A DNA stretch of 64,000 nt from Procambarus clarkii (GCF_040958095.1 NC_091188.1:33673529-33737528); one strand, 5' to 3'; shown: positions 10,925-22,988, numbered from the stretch's first letter. Notes: generated by a model not told the origin, from the sequence alone. Program-made: numbers and translations.

Positions 10925-11870
10925 TTTCTTACTATGTCAGAGGTTCCAAGTAGGAGCATAAACGTCATTTCAAAGACTTTGACAAAGAGCATAATAGCCC
11001 GGAGACAGACCAAAGTACCAGAGTACCCGAGAGGGGTGATCTGCCTGAGTGAGAAACTCTTCTGTAGGTACGAGAATAAGGTGGAAAACACAGGATATAG
11101 CAAAGATTATTAGAGAATTAAATAAGAGTATGAATTTGCACATTAAAACACCTACATAATCTAACGTCAATCTAACACTCATAAGTTTATACATCTGAAA
11201 TGTATAAAGTATTGGGCACCAAAAAAAAAAAACTCAATGGGGTTCTGAAAAAAACAAACGTGTTAAAGCTAAGTACCACTAACTCAACTTTAAGTAAAGG
11301 ATCTAGGAGCATTACCTGAGCAAGACTCCTAGGACATGCCCCCCCCCCCACCTTAATGTGACGAGAATCTAGAATAGAGCAGTGGCTATTCAGGCAGGTG
11401 TTGTGCCAATCGGACAATAATAATAAAAAGAGAACAAATTCAAGCAAAACTGCTTGATATCTCTGTTTGAGAGCTGTGAAAAAAAGCCAGAGAATACAAA
11501 TTTCAAACCTTTAACATAACAAAATATAACTAATTTATTACAACAATGATAAATACCAAAATACGTTAGTACTTGACTTTACACAATATTTAAAAGAGAA
11601 ATTTAAACAAATGATTTTGTTAATCAGAAGGGTGTATTTAACTTTATACCAAATGCTTTAGGCATCTACTGTCTCCCGGGGAGGCGAGAGTAGATGTTAC
11701 AGCTGAGAGCATGAAGTGTAGTCTGATGATTGGACGCCAACGAGCTGAATATATATTTGCCAATGACATCAGAGATGGCGCGGATCTGTCGGTAACCATC
11801 GGCCAGCAGGAGAATGGTAGTTAGTGAGTAGCATTTGGTCCCTTGCCGAAACAGCCAGTGATCAGGTGTC
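10925..11870. other. Likely 5' UTR/promoter side of the two-exon gene, then unassigned DNA
   Basis: 10925-11110 lies directly upstream of the start codon on the minus strand and would hold the 5' UTR. No clear TATA box or initiator was identified. A poly-C run occurs at about 11340-11350. A minus-strand ORF at 11666-11965 has no recognised domain and probably comes from a repeat. Confidence 0.35.
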
Positions 11871-12720
11871 TTGGATACTGGAGGGAAGTGGTGTCTGTCT
11901 AGACACCAATACGTTTTGGGCAAGGCTCCCTCACCTGTGTTGGACCCTTCCCCTCCTGCGGCCATGACTGTTCCTTCTCCTGTCTCCTCTGTGGGTGGCG
12001 GTCTTGTCCCTCGTGTTGTTGAGGCTGACGTTCTGCGGGGTCATGCTCCCCCGATTGTGGGGTGGCCTGCCGCCAGATCCTCTCGGGTGCCTCCTGCTGG
12101 GGGTGACAGCTCCGATGATCAACGGCCTGTCCCCAAGCGCTCGCGTACGGATATGGGTGCTTCGCCTCCACGTTCGTGGGCAGAGGAATGTGAGGATGCA
12201 GCAAGGGCTGATGTTTCTTCTTAGAGCTGTTCCTCTATGGAGTGCGAGGATGGTGTGTCTGGTGTTGGTGTGGGTCCGGTACCTCTTGCTTCGGGCGTGT
12301 CGCCTGTGTCAGATGGTTCCGGTTCCCCGTGGAGGGTGGTTCCCCCTTGCGGGGTTGAGAGTGGACGTGGCGACCTGGTAGGGTGTTGAAGAAAACTGCT
12401 CGCTCTGAGGGTTCTGTGCCCCCTCCCCCGTCCGCTGTTTCGTCGGTGGCGGTTATGCCGCCCCACCCGTCTCCGGCCATTTTGTTTGTCTCCTGCTTCC
12501 TCGGTGGCGGTGTTCCTGCCTCCCAAGTCGGGTTCTTTGTCGTCGGTGTCCCGAGGTTTGGTGCGACCGCTCCCGCCGGATGTGGAGATCCCCGAGTATA
12601 TGAAGTACCCGTGGTGTCGTGAGGACCGTTCCCCTACCGAACTGGAATGTTTAACATCGAGGCTTATAAGCGAAAGTATCCATCGCGGAAGTTTCCTGAG
12701 AAATATCCTCCTTGTTGACT
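11871..12720 (+). pseudogene. ORF1-only (Gag-like) element, C-terminal fragment
   Basis: Homologous to the C-terminal half of the minus-strand ORF at 24124-25883. Shared landmarks in order: LVPRVVE, RPVPKRSR, VSDGSGSPW, KKTARSEG, EIPEYMKYP and EAYKRKYPSRKFPEKYPP just before a stop near 12714. The frame is broken near 12205, 12380 and 12640. The Pro/Ser-rich linker is high in GC compared with the AT-rich surroundings. The RRM-like N-terminus and zinc knuckle are missing, so this is 5'-truncated. No RT follows. Confidence 0.6.
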
Positions 12721-13420
12721 GTTGTGTGTTGTGGGGTTGCTTGCGCCTGGGTGCGTGGGTGTGGGGTGGGGTTGCATGTGTGTGTCTGGGTTGGGGGGGT
12801 GGGGGGGGTTTGTTTTCCGGTTCCTGCATGTTCCGTTTTTATATTTTTTGCTTATGGTGGGTTTGCGTGTGTGTGTGTGTGTGTTTGTTGTGTATTGCTT
12901 TGTGGCATTCCCTTGTTATTTCTTGTTTTACTTACTATGTTGTATTTACAGTGTTATATTTATAATGTTATATTTACCATGTTCTGTTACTGTGTTCTCG
13001 ATTCTATGGTGTGATGTTTGCTGTTGTGTGATGTGGCGCATGGTACATGTGTTTTGTGTTTGTGCTATTTTGTATGTGTATTCCTTGTTTATATTTTACC
13101 CTTGGTTTTATTGTGCTCTTTGTGCATTTTTGTCATTACTGATGCTTGTGGCCCGCCCCATATGGGTAGTGCTGCTTTTGTTTGTGTGTGTGTTCTTATG
13201 TGTTTTCTGTTATTCTTTGTTTTCACTATTGTGTTATGTTGATCTGTGTTACTTATATTTTTGTTATTGTGTTCTTTATGTTATTGTGTTCTTTATTATG
13301 TGCTTTCCTGTTTTATATCGTTACTGTACGCTGTAATTTTTATTTTATTTTTAAAACAGTGTTTTGGGCACGCATTGTTATTGTCATTGATGCTGAAGGA
13401 AGCAAACACGTTGGTGAATA
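12720..13420 (+). other. GT/T-rich 3' UTR of the ORF1-only element
   Basis: Follows the stop of the Gag-like ORF. It contains G runs (about 12788-12806), a short (GT)n (about 12866-12882) and a motif with GGCCCGCCCCATATGGG near 13151. Cys/Val/Phe-rich ORFs in this stretch reflect the composition only. Confidence 0.45.
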
Positions 13421-14480
13421 GGCGGTAAAGGGAACAGGCAGGCTCTTAAGGAACCATTAGAGTAGTTTATTAAAAGTTGTTCAATGTCAACCAATATTTT
13501 TTGACTAGTTGTATATAAAAAGGGCTGCATTGTTCCAAGTTTCAGTACTGCAACCTGAATAGAAAGGGAGATTTATTTGTTTTTGTTTTTTCGAAGAATA
13601 TTACACATTTTCAAGTGTGTATATACAACCACACGTTTCGGATATAATCATTCTATGACACATTAGCATATAATAAAGGATCTGAAGTTGGGGATTTTCC
13701 AAAACATGTTTTTGTTTTCCTGATACAAATAGTCAGTCTCCCCCCCCACCCCGCTCAAAAAAAGTGTAAATGTAACAAGTTTATTGCTATTATTAAAGCA
13801 ATAAATGAACTTAGAAAAAACGCTTACCCCAGATTTAAGGGACACAAACTTTACATAGAAGGTGTAAGTTTCATGTAAATTGAATAAAAAAGTTATATGA
13901 ACGTTTGTTGCTTGAAACAAATAAGTAAAAATAGTCTAAGGTGCTGCCATCTGTGGCTGAGGTTGACATCAACCAATTTCCTCCAAAATTGGCACCCTTA
14001 TAGATAGGCATACGTGCAGTCAGGTGTAAAAGTTTCATGCAAATCATCCAATAAACAAATAAGAAAAAAAAAACTTTTTTTTTTTAAATAAAACTCTATA
14101 ATTTTTTTAATATATGCTATTGTGATAGCTGTGAGTCAAGCATGATTTCAGTTGACACTTGTTTGATAATCGTTTTTGACCATTTTGGAAAATTTTTGAC
14201 ACCTTATTCAATACTTTTTTCTCCTTTCCTATTTATGCTACGATGCTGAGACTTGGACCAGATGAAACCCTTTTCATATACAACTCGTCAAAAAAGTTGG
14301 ATTGAAATCGAACAATTTAAAAAAAAACGTAATGGCCCCTTAGAGTACAATTTGAGGGTTATCAACAGGCAAATTGTAGCATAATTTGAGGGATGTATCA
14401 AGGTATAATGCAGTAAAATATGCATTCAGAAAAGTCATGATAAAAGATTATAGCAATGATTACATTGATAAAGTTTTTTG
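13421..14480. other. AT-rich unassigned DNA
   Basis: No ORF with a recognisable domain. The sequence is homopolymer-rich with poly-A/T runs near 14065-14090. Its right end adjoins the 3' end of the minus-strand CR1-like LINE. Confidence 0.4.
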
Positions 14481-14869
14481 GCTTAGGTACATATATTGGG
14501 GGATCGGGTAGCACAAGATAGTGAGTTTTATGCACTAGGTAAAAAACTATGAAGATTAAATTAGGTACTTTTTGGTTCTAGTTTTGAATAAGGCAAAAGT
14601 TGATCAGCTTTTCAATTAGTGAGTTCCATAGACTAGGTCCCTTTATTTGTATAGTGTTTACACAGATTGTTTGACTCTAGGGATATCGGAGATATTTTTC
14701 TGGTGTGGTGATTACAGGGTTTTGTTACTTGTGTCCAGGAAGAGTTTCAGAATAGGGATAGCATTTAAGAACAGGGTTTTGTAAATGTAAATGACCAATG
14801 AGAATGTGTGAAGTGAGTTTGATTAGCATATTTAGGAATTTAAATATGGGGGGCTGAGTGGTGTCTAAA

Positions 14870-16216
14870 AGTCGATTTTTGATGGGTTTGAGGTAGTTTG
14901 CATCGGTTGAACCCCATGCACAGATACCATATGCAAGACAGGGATAGATTAGTGTGTAGTATAGGAAGAGAGCAGAGTAGTGTTCGAAACGTATCTGATT
15001 TTTGAGATTATACCAACCGTTTTTTTTTTTTAACTTGGTTGCGTGTTGTATGTGGGTGCTTAAGTTGTCTCTTGTCTAAATATAGGCCAAGGAACTTTCA
15101 ATCATTTTTATTGCTGATGCTAACATTGTCAATCTGAAGCTGAATTGTATTTGTTGATTTGCTTCCAAATAATCTTATTTGGAAGTAGGTATAAACTCTC
15201 ACAGGTTTAGTGAGTTTGTTGGTTGACATCCATAAATGGAATTTTGTTTGATTCATTATATATAACATTATTTAATGTGTGGTGGTTGGGGTCTGAGTAG
15301 ATGAGGGTAGTATCGTCAGCAAATAATATTGGTTTAAGAATGTTAGAGACATTAGGCAGATCATTGATGAACAAATCCACAGGAGCCGTGACGAGGATTT
15401 GTTCATTTGATGCATCACGCTATTGTGATTTCTGTGTGTAAAGATCATTGATATTTGTAAGAAACAAGAAAGGTCCTAGGATGCTGCCCTGTGGCAGCAA
15501 AAAGATAATAGTTAATGGTAGAGTGGGAAAGGTTATATCATTGATGGCTACATATTGGTGTCTGTCACTAAGAGAGGATCGAATATTGTTCAGGACAAGG
15601 CCTTGGATTCCACAATGGAAAAGTTTAAGTAAGGGGTAGTTATGGGTAACAACATCAAAGCCCTTTCTCAGGTCAATGAAGAAACCTGATCTTCATTGAC
15701 CTGAGATCGGAAACTCATTTTTGTCAAGGGCAGAGTAGATTATATCAAGCAGACTAATAATTACGTTGTTGTACTCTTTTTGGTAGCGGAACCCAAACTG
15801 ACACTTAGTATGTTGAATTTTACGAGGTAAGAGTAGAGCTGTTTGTACATATTTTTAAAAATATTGTTATTATATGTAAACTTGAAATTGGTATGTAACT
15901 GTTTGTCTGCCTGATTGCCTACTTTATGAACTGGCATTACTTGCGCTTTTTTTATGGATATCAGGGACGGTATGACACTATAGATTTGTTGAATAGTAGA
16001 GCTATAGGTGGCGTAAGGGCATGGGAGGCACGCTTGTGTACCATAGGTTGTATTTCACTAATGTTCCCAGCTTTGTTTTTAGTGTGAATGATGGACACAT
16101 CTGTCGGGCTGACTGTCGAAAGGAGAAGTTTGGATAGCTGCCTGTAATAAATGTAGTAACATGTGTCCGAGTCTGTGGGATTTTTCTGCCAAGGTCATCA
16201 CTAACCGATGAAATAA
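14870..16216 (-). pseudogene. CR1-like reverse transcriptase domain (broken)
   Basis: Motifs found on the minus strand in order: AQVMPVHK (about 15930), QFGFRYQKE (about 15790), FIDLRKGFDVV (about 15680, first catalytic Asp), LPQGSILGPFLF (about 15480), PILFADDTTLI (about 15320, the catalytic Asp pair) and LAYGICAWGS in the thumb (about 14920). The LPQGS and FADD blocks are separated by a 73-bp SINE. The 5' end is cut by the LTR-like element and continues at 18303. Confidence 0.8.
15369..15441 (-). mobile_element. Minimal inverted-head SINE with 11-bp target duplication
   Basis: Flanked by perfect direct repeats AGATCATTGAT (15358-15368 and 15442-15452). It starts with GAACAAATCC and an inverted head piece, then runs straight into the family tail ATTTGTTC...TGTGATTTCTGTGTGTA. 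It sits inside RT coding of the CR1-like LINE, so it is younger than that element. Confidence 0.85.
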
Positions 16217-16221
16217 GCTAT

Positions 16222-18302
16222 TGTTATGATCTCAGCCTATAGGAGAAACGAGTCTCCCCCTTGAGAGTTATTCAACAAGCCTGACCTAACTAGAAGGTAT
16301 AGGGAATATAGAGGCGATAACACACATGTAAAATAGTTGGTAGGATTTAAATAATAATTTGAGATTATGGACAGTGAAGAAGAAAACAGATAAATGACTG
16401 GTTAGGAGATGTAGATATTTTGTTGGAGGCATGAGGCTCGCTTCTGGAGGGCTTTGACTTCACTTGAGGCCAGACATCGCAGGGGAAAAGCCGCGTTCCT
16501 TTTGAGCTCCCGTCAGAAAGGAACCCCTAGTGATATATCTCCAAGAGAAGAGAAGTGTGTAGACGTGCCAGCTGTAGAATCGAGCTGGGAACGTTGTGGT
16601 CTCAAGTCCTGGTCGACGAGGAGAGTATTAAGCAGCCCAGAGACATTTTCGTGGGCTGTGGAAGGCCCTGACCAGGCTCCGTCAGAGGGAGGAGCGCCCT
16701 CGACTAGACAATCTGTGGTAAGCACGATTTAAGCCAGTTCATAGTGATTGCTTGTAGTTGGTCATGTGCCCAGCGACAGTAGCGATGTTTATTTATAAGT
16801 TAGACATGTTTTGATAAGGCAGAAAGCCTAAAATAAGAGAGTGGAGGGGGAGGAACACGGAGCGACGTCCATCCCCTCTGATCGCTGGAAGGTGACTGAC
16901 AGCTCCCTCTCGGAGTGAGTGAGGCCCACCGGGCAAGGTGGAGCATGGACCCGCCCAACAGGGGAGTCCACTCTCACTGTATGTAGAGGACAGATAGAGG
17001 TCTGAGGCAAACATATTGTGTTATTATTTTTGTTTGTGTTAAAGGGGAAACTTTTTTATTGGAGTGTCGATGGGTTGCAGGTTTGTCTTTGGGGAAGAAG
17101 TTGCTGAGAACTTCGAAGCCAGCACAGAGGGAGTAGTTGATGAGACTCCAAGGAAGTGGAGGCGAGGACCTCGAGCTGTGAGGAGAAGCAGTGAAGAGGA
17201 GTGTCACGTGCTTCTGTAGAGGTGGTGAAGCACCATAGTTGCTTGAGGGAACTTCATGGTGTAGCAGCCAGGAGAGCTGTGGAGGACCCTAGCAGAAGGG
17301 TGAAGCACCGTAGTTGCTCAAGGAAACTTCATGGTGGCAGCCTGGAGGAGCTGCAGAGGATGCTGGTAGTTAAGCCCGGAAGAACCTGAAGATGTCAGGG
17401 TGGTGAGCTTCCAGAGGTGGAGGGGAAGTTCTGGTGGATTACTTGTAGGGAGTTGATAGTGTTTGGTTGTCATTAGCGTGCAAGACGCAGTGAGAGGTGA
17501 GTGATTGTTTGCATTCTTATGTCAAGGAGTGTTTTATACTGAAGTTTACAGTTGCAGTCGTAGCCTGGATTACCTACAGATGTATGTGTTCTAGGACTGA
17601 TAGTGATCGATTGATCATTGTTGTGTATCAAGGAACATTTATGCTGATATATGTTATTGCATTCACATGCTGATTTTCTTTGTACACATTTATAGATACA
17701 TATATATATTCTCTTGCTGGTGGTGCAACAGTGTATGTAGACTTGATCAACTTGAGGAGGTTGATAGTATCACGTGGTGAACCAGGAGATAGGATACCAC
17801 TTGATAAGCTGATGATAGAGTTCTGATGATGTTGGAGTGCAACCTGATTGTAATAGTATAGAGTATAGGATTCATTATTATTATATGTGTGTAAGTATTG
17901 TGTATGTGCTTTGTCCAGTAAATGTATTCCAATTGGCTGGTGTTTGCCCTTGTCCTAGTGAGGCTTCCCAGGAAATAGTAAAGGAAGAGAGAGAGAGAAC
18001 TAAGAACCACTGCTCTGGACAGGGTAGGATGGAAGATTAGTAAGTTAAAGGGGATTGAGGAGATCATATCACATAAGGAGAGAGTGGGGAGTCACAGCGG
18101 CTCGAGTGGGTGTGTGCACGTGACAACGAGGCTAAGTGTTGGAGCCGCATCCCCTAAATGTGTGACGTTGAGCCCCTCTCAAAGAGCCAGAAGCGACTAG
18201 TGTGATCTCCTAGTGAGGTATAAGCACTCTACCGAGTTGTGGGTTGGGTTGTCTGCAAAGGAGGAACAACACGACAACACCACCACCAACACAAACTATA
18301 AT
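16222..18302 (+). mobile_element. 2.1-kb LTR-like element, plus-strand copy
   Basis: Same family as 40731-42731, which is inverted. It starts TGTTATGATC and ends near CTATAAT. Flanking 5-mers are GCTAT (16217-16221) and ACTAT (18303-18307), one mismatch. Length, TG start and 5-bp target duplication suggest a solo LTR. No gag or pol lies inside. An internal motif with GGTGAAGCACC and AACTTCATGGT is repeated at 17226 and 17299. It splits the CR1-like LINE and is therefore younger than it. Confidence 0.65.
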
Positions 18303-18534
18303 ACTATTAAATTCAGTTCCCGTTTCTAAGTCTGTTGCCGGTGTATAATCATCCTTGGAGTTTTATCTGGTTATGTGACTGTCGTTTAGATCGTAGGATG
18401 TTAGATATGGCTTTCCATATCTTTCTACTCAAATAATAGGAAAGTTTTGCTTTTATTATTATGCTGGTAAGCATTGACGAGTCTCTTTGAGTACTACCTT
18501 TGTAACTAGGCCAAATCTTAAGTTTTTTTCATAT

Positions 18535-19450
18535 TCATGTTTCTTGTTGACTGCTTTGAGTATGCCACCTGTAAATCAGGAATTGGTTTGATTTGCCAGT
18601 TACTTCCTTGGGGTGGAGAGGACAATGAATGTTGTAGAGGCTTAGAATTGTGGAAAGGAAGAAGTTAGTAAATGAATTTATATCTTGAGTATTAATGAAT
18701 TCAGATTCCCAGTTAATATTTAGAGGTGCATTTGTGAGATTGCCTATTGACGCTTCACTGTGTAGTCTGAAGGCAAGTTTTATGTTATCTGGTGATGTTA
18801 TGTTCACGTTTGCTATGAGGAAGGCAGGTTGTTCTGTCAGTGATTATACCAGGTGAAAGGGGAGGTTTTATGTTAGTCTATAAGTGATCCAAGGTAATAG
18901 TGGATGTATGAGTGGTTCGGTTGGGTTTGGTGATTGTGGGAATTAGCATACAGGAGTTTATGCTGTTTAGGAAATAGTCGATTTGAGGGCTAATATTTTG
19001 TTGCATGTCAATATTGGAGTCACCTCCTAGAATGATGTGATTTTTGTTTGTTATTTATAAGATTCCTTAGGTTATCTGAGAATGCCCCTATATTAGTATT
19101 GGGAAATCTATAGATAGCTCCAATAGGCAAGGAGGATTTAAGGGATTTAATAGAGCACTGCGCAAAGGTATATTCACAGTAGTTGTCTCTTATCACTAAT
19201 GACACTATTGCAGATGAAGGTATCTTGGTAATACATAGCTGTGCCCTCCGCTTTTTTTTATTAGGCCTACATTTGTGAAAGGCTTTATAACCAGCTAAGT
19301 TGTAAAGTTGGCTATGGTCTTTACTTAGCCCATATATGTTAAAATAATTAATGATGGTTTAATGCCTTGTTCTGTGAGAAGTGCATTTATATCATCAAAA
19401 TGTTTACCAAGTGATCTGACTTTTGGTTGAAAGCTAATAGACAAGTGTTA
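18535..19450 (-). pseudogene. CR1-like endonuclease and EN-RT linker (broken)
   Basis: The minus strand gives an EN start resembling VRSLGKHFDDINALL (about 19400), GAIYRFPNTN (about 19120) and HIILGGDSNIDMQ (about 19020), matching the AP-endonuclease order with the GDSNID metal/nucleotide block. The linker segment (18807-18535) has the NWESEFINTQDINSFTNFF pattern typical between EN and RT in CR1-group ORF2. Several frame changes are present. Confidence 0.7.
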
Positions 19451-19960
19451 TTTTGGCGTTTGTTTTGCAAGATTTGCTGTGTAATACCTGCAGTAGTGAT
19501 GATCAATATGCTGGTTATTGTAGATGTTTGACAGCAGATTTAGTTCATGGTAAATATCAGCTTGCATGTAGATGCAATGGAGTAAAGATACAAAAAGGTA
19601 AGCAATAACATAACAGTACAATACTAATGTGCTGTAAATATAACATATCTTTTGCGAAAAAACCTATTTCAAATGCACATATTATAGAAACAAGTAAAAG
19701 TAAAATAAAGATCACTGTACTGTGACAGTAATAGCAAATGCCAATACAGTAAGAGACAAATAAAGAAATGAACAATATAAAATGGTGTGGTAAACAAGCG
19801 AAGAACAATAACATAAAACTGTACAGTTTTAAACCTTTTGAATGGATAGACAGAACTAAACTTTGGTTGTTAGATGAAACTATGAGTTTCATTCTAGGGT
19901 TGAGAGGGTACTGTGGTAGAGGGGGACCCCAGGGATAGGGTTCACTTGGCATCTGGTTAT

Positions 19961-20620
19961 TCAGTCATTAACACCACAGTCAGTGAGGAAAGATCTGAGG
20001 TGCGCCTCAGTGGTTATTTCAAAGGTTTTCCCAGTGTCAGACTTCTTAGCTAATATTTTACCCCTCTTACAAAACAGTTTAATTGATCCATTTGAATTTT
20101 TGTGGACTTGACAGTTTAAAAAAAATTGTTCCTGGTCAAGCATTCATTCACATAAAGGAATTTTTTAGACAGTGCAGCTCAAGTAAGGTCCGAATTGAGC
20201 AAACAACTATCTAGTTTCACACGAATTCTTGTGTTATTTACACCAGGTAACTTAATACGTACTCTATATGCTGCTATGATGTCCTTTGCAAGAATTTCAT
20301 AATTCATCTTTTCATGTAATTCTCGGATCACAATGGAAGCACAGTCCTCCCTGTCAGTTTCTTTGGGGGGGAAATTGTGTGAGGAGACAATAACAGAATC
20401 AAGGAGCTTTTAGTGATGAGATTCAGCTTGAGAAACTGTGTTACTGCTGCAAGATGTTGAACTGATTCTCAGACTTCTCCAACACTTCTTGTTTCCTAAG
20501 TGGTTTCTGTGGGATCTAAATGATTAACTGTGTCCCTAAGAGAGCTTATTTCATGTTCAAGGAGGCTAACTCTGGTAGACAGTTCTTGATTTTCCTTAAG
20601 CCTCGCTAGAGGCTTGCAGG
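19961..20620 (-). pseudogene. CR1-like ORF1 remnant
   Basis: Minus-strand coding pieces include ENQELSTRVSLLEHEISSL (about 20560, heptad-like, probable coiled coil), LPGVNNTRIRVKLDS (about 20230) and a C-terminal ORF at 20143-19961 ending CGVND. This matches the layout of coiled-coil plus RNA-binding ORF1 proteins upstream of EN/RT. It is decayed by frameshifts. Confidence 0.55.
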
Positions 20621-20862
20621 CTCGTTATTAAGATAGATTGCTGTTTGATTAGTCATTTGGTATTTAATTATCTTGGCAAATAACCTGAATCAAGTGTTCT
20701 CAGTGGAGTGCTTGAAGTCGGGACAAGGAACGGCAGCTCGTTTAATTAAGGTGTTCCATGTGTTGATTAAAATGTAGCATGGCCCGTGTGGGACACGCCG
20801 ATGACGTCAGGCACCCAGCTGGGATGGTGTGGTGGTGGTGTTGTTGAGGGGAGAGTCTGTAC

Positions 20863-21820
20863 CAGGGTTGGCAGATTGGGTTACTAGTAGCGAATTGGGC
20901 CACTTGAGAGCAGAGCGCTCCTCAATTTTTAATTGCGGTACTTGCTACTTTTTGGCTAATTTACAAACTAATAGCCCAAATTAGCCCAATTTATGTTGAG
21001 ACACGTAATGGTGATTATTTATGCTTTTATAATGTTTTGTGTATAAATCACAGCCTCATCCAACTGCGTGATTGAGTAGACCACTTACCACAGGAAGCTT
21101 GGACAGAGACCGGCCCCCTTGGGGATGTTGATCCTAGGAACCTTCGAAAGAAAAAGTAACCGCAAGGCAAGGTAATCTCCACAGGGGCCATATGTTTCCC
21201 AACCTTAATTGTCATTAATACTTTATCCAGAAAGTTGCAGCTGGTTCCACATATCTTCGTTAAGGAGAGAAAAGTATCTAGAAATTTACAGATTGGTAAA
21301 TGATGGGAAAGATACCTTACAGTTGATACCTTTCTCGGAACACGATGGTTGGTAAGGAGATCTATTGTAAGCTGGCTGTTTGATCAGTGGGATTCTTTAA
21401 AACTCATAACCATATTGCTGCTTCTTGTGATCAATATGTTGCAAGGCAACTATTTTCAATGTACTCTGATCCCCTCAGTAAGCTGTATTTCAGTTCTTAA
21501 ATCAATCCTAAATGATTTTGAAAGGATGAATTTATTTACTCACACAGAAATACCAATAGCGTGATGCGTCATATGAACAAATCCACAAGGGCCGTGATGA
21601 GGGTTCGAACCCATGTCCGGGATGATCCTAGATGCGCCTTAGTCGACTGTGCCACGACATGGTTAAAATGGTAGTACTCCTGGTTGCATTTATTTTAACA
21701 CTGTCGTGGCGCAGTTGAAGTTGTTTATCAGTTGCTAAACCAAAAATTGGTCTACTCTTATTGTAAATTTGCTACTTTTAGATTGCCAGCTCGCTACTTT
21801 CAGCAATTCTGGCAACCCTG
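20863..21820. mobile_element. hAT-like MITE (958 bp)
   Basis: The left end CAGGGTTGGCAGA and the right end (reverse complement CAGGGTTGCCAGA) form terminal inverted repeats with further subterminal similarity around GTAGCGA. The flanking 8-mers GTCTGTAC (20855-20862) and GTCAGTAT (21821-21828) agree at 6 of 8 positions. CAGGG ends and 8-bp target duplications are hallmarks of hAT transposons. No transposase is present. A SINE is nested near the right end. Confidence 0.7.
21541..21720 (-). mobile_element. tRNA-derived SINE nested in the hAT-like MITE
   Basis: Tail (reverse complement of TATTTCTGTGTG) begins at 21541. A minus-oriented head with box B GGGTTCGAACCC lies near 21600, followed by a short forward head scrap (GTCGTGGCGCAGTTGAAG) ending near 21720. 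It has the same inverted-head plan as the other family members. Confidence 0.75.
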
Positions 21821-21851
21821 GTCAGTATACCCCTCTGGTGCCCCACGGGAG

Positions 21852-21887
21852 GGAGACAGTTGCACTGCTACTAGGGCAACTGTCTCC
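21852..21887. repeat. Perfect 12-bp stem, 12-base loop hairpin
   Basis: GGAGACAGTTGC, a 12-base loop, then GCAACTGTCTCC. It lies just outside the MITE. No flanking coding sequence explains it. Confidence 0.85.
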
Positions 21888-21889
21888 TT

Positions 21890-22440
21890 GGTGTTTGCCT
21901 GGTTATTCCTGTTAGGTGTACTGCCTTTCTTACTGATCTTCACGGTCATCATATTGGTTTGCATGGTAGCAGAATAAATGGGGAAAACTCGTCGAGGTGG
22001 CAACAATGAATGTCGGGGCACACCACCTCCAGGGAGCAACACGTTAGAGAGGTTTAAATGGGATATTATGGATTGGTCTAGTCGTTAGTTTCAATCACAT
22101 TTGGGTCACTGCCCAGCAAACATTTTCTAGGTTTCAAAACGTGATAAAATCCACACTTTTTGGTTTTGATTGTTTAAATTGCGTTTTGTAAGCGTGTTTT
22201 GAGAATTTGTAAAAACGATAATAAAACGTGAGGTCTTAATGTTTTATTAATTTTATGATATAACGTTTTAGATCAAACGTTTTTATAACGTAAATTCTAG
22301 TTATTATTTATTGTAATTATTAGGGATATATAATTATCTTTATTGCATTTAGTGAGACAGACGTGTTGTTGGTGGCAGTGTTGGTAGATGGTTGAGGTTG
22401 TTGCCTGTGTTGGTAGATAGTTGTGGTCATCTAACTGGCG
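21890..22440. other. Unassigned DNA
   Basis: No supported gene. AT-rich, with an AACGTTTTA-type motif recurring near 22200-22290. Confidence 0.35.
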
Positions 22441-22810
22441 AAGTATCTCCTTTCTATAATTCTCTGTTCCATATCATTACTGCAACCCCTTTGTCTGCTG
22501 GTTTGATAATAATGTCATCTCTGTGATTCAAGGAACGTATGGCCTGTAGATCCTCTATTGAAAGATTAAATGGGTTCTGTTAGTAATTTTGGTTAACAAT
22601 GTATTTTTCATAGATTCAATCTGTTCATTCAAGCCCACCATCTTAAAGGGAGTGGTACATTGTTGCCCGCTTGGATGTAGGTATTTATAGGATAAAGAAA
22701 GCGTTCCATGTGCCCGTGGTTGATGAATCCATGGACATTTTTTTCTTAGGTTTATTGCCACTTTTTTATCCAAAATATTATTAAAATTATTTTTAAAATC
22801 TATGAACACA
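22440..22810 (-). pseudogene. Penelope-like element RT fragment
   Basis: The minus strand has an ORF (22809-22555) and, in a continuing frame, SIEDLQAIRSLNHRDDII followed by IKPADKGVAVMIWN (about 22500-22460). The KPADKG block at the start of the RT domain is characteristic of Penelope-like elements. Only this N-terminal RT part remains; no GIY-YIG endonuclease was seen. Confidence 0.7.
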
Positions 22811-22950
22811 GTCTATTGCCTCCCTTTTTGTTACTTTTTTGTTACCTGCTCTAACAATAAAGAAGCCCTTTCTCAGGACTATGAGTATGACTGTTTTCTT
22901 GACTGGAGCTGGTCCCCTTGGTAACCTGTGTCTACTCCAGTTCAGTTGTC

Positions 22951-22957
<7 letters not shown>

Positions 22958-22985
<28 letters not shown>
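22958..22985. repeat. 28-base poly-A run
   Basis: Uninterrupted run of 28 A. It could be a retroposon tail, but no matching target duplication was found. Confidence 0.95.

Positions 22986-22988
<3 letters not shown>

Larger units (their letters stand above)
14480..20660 (-). mobile_element. CR1-like LINE, near full length, decayed and interrupted
   Basis: On the minus strand the order is ORF1 with a coiled-coil-like stretch (about 20620-19961), AP endonuclease (about 19450-18950), the EN-RT linker (18807-18535) and RT (16216-14870). A C-terminal segment resembling the GPSLWNSL motif lies near 14640. Two later insertions split it: an LTR-like element (16222-18302) and a SINE (15369-15441). 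Removing both leaves about 4 kb, a usual length for CR1-group elements. Many frameshifts and stops show it is long dead. Confidence 0.75.

Noticed and set aside
10891..11103. 70-codon ORF overlapping the start exon as the real upstream coding exon
   Set aside because: Its frame, joined through the donor to exon 2, hits a stop within nine codons of the joint. Only the ATG at 10924 gives a continuous frame.
12486..13428. Long hydrophobic ORFs rich in Cys, Val and Phe
   Set aside because: They lie in the GT-rich 3' UTR after the conserved stop of the Gag-like ORF and overlap in several frames.
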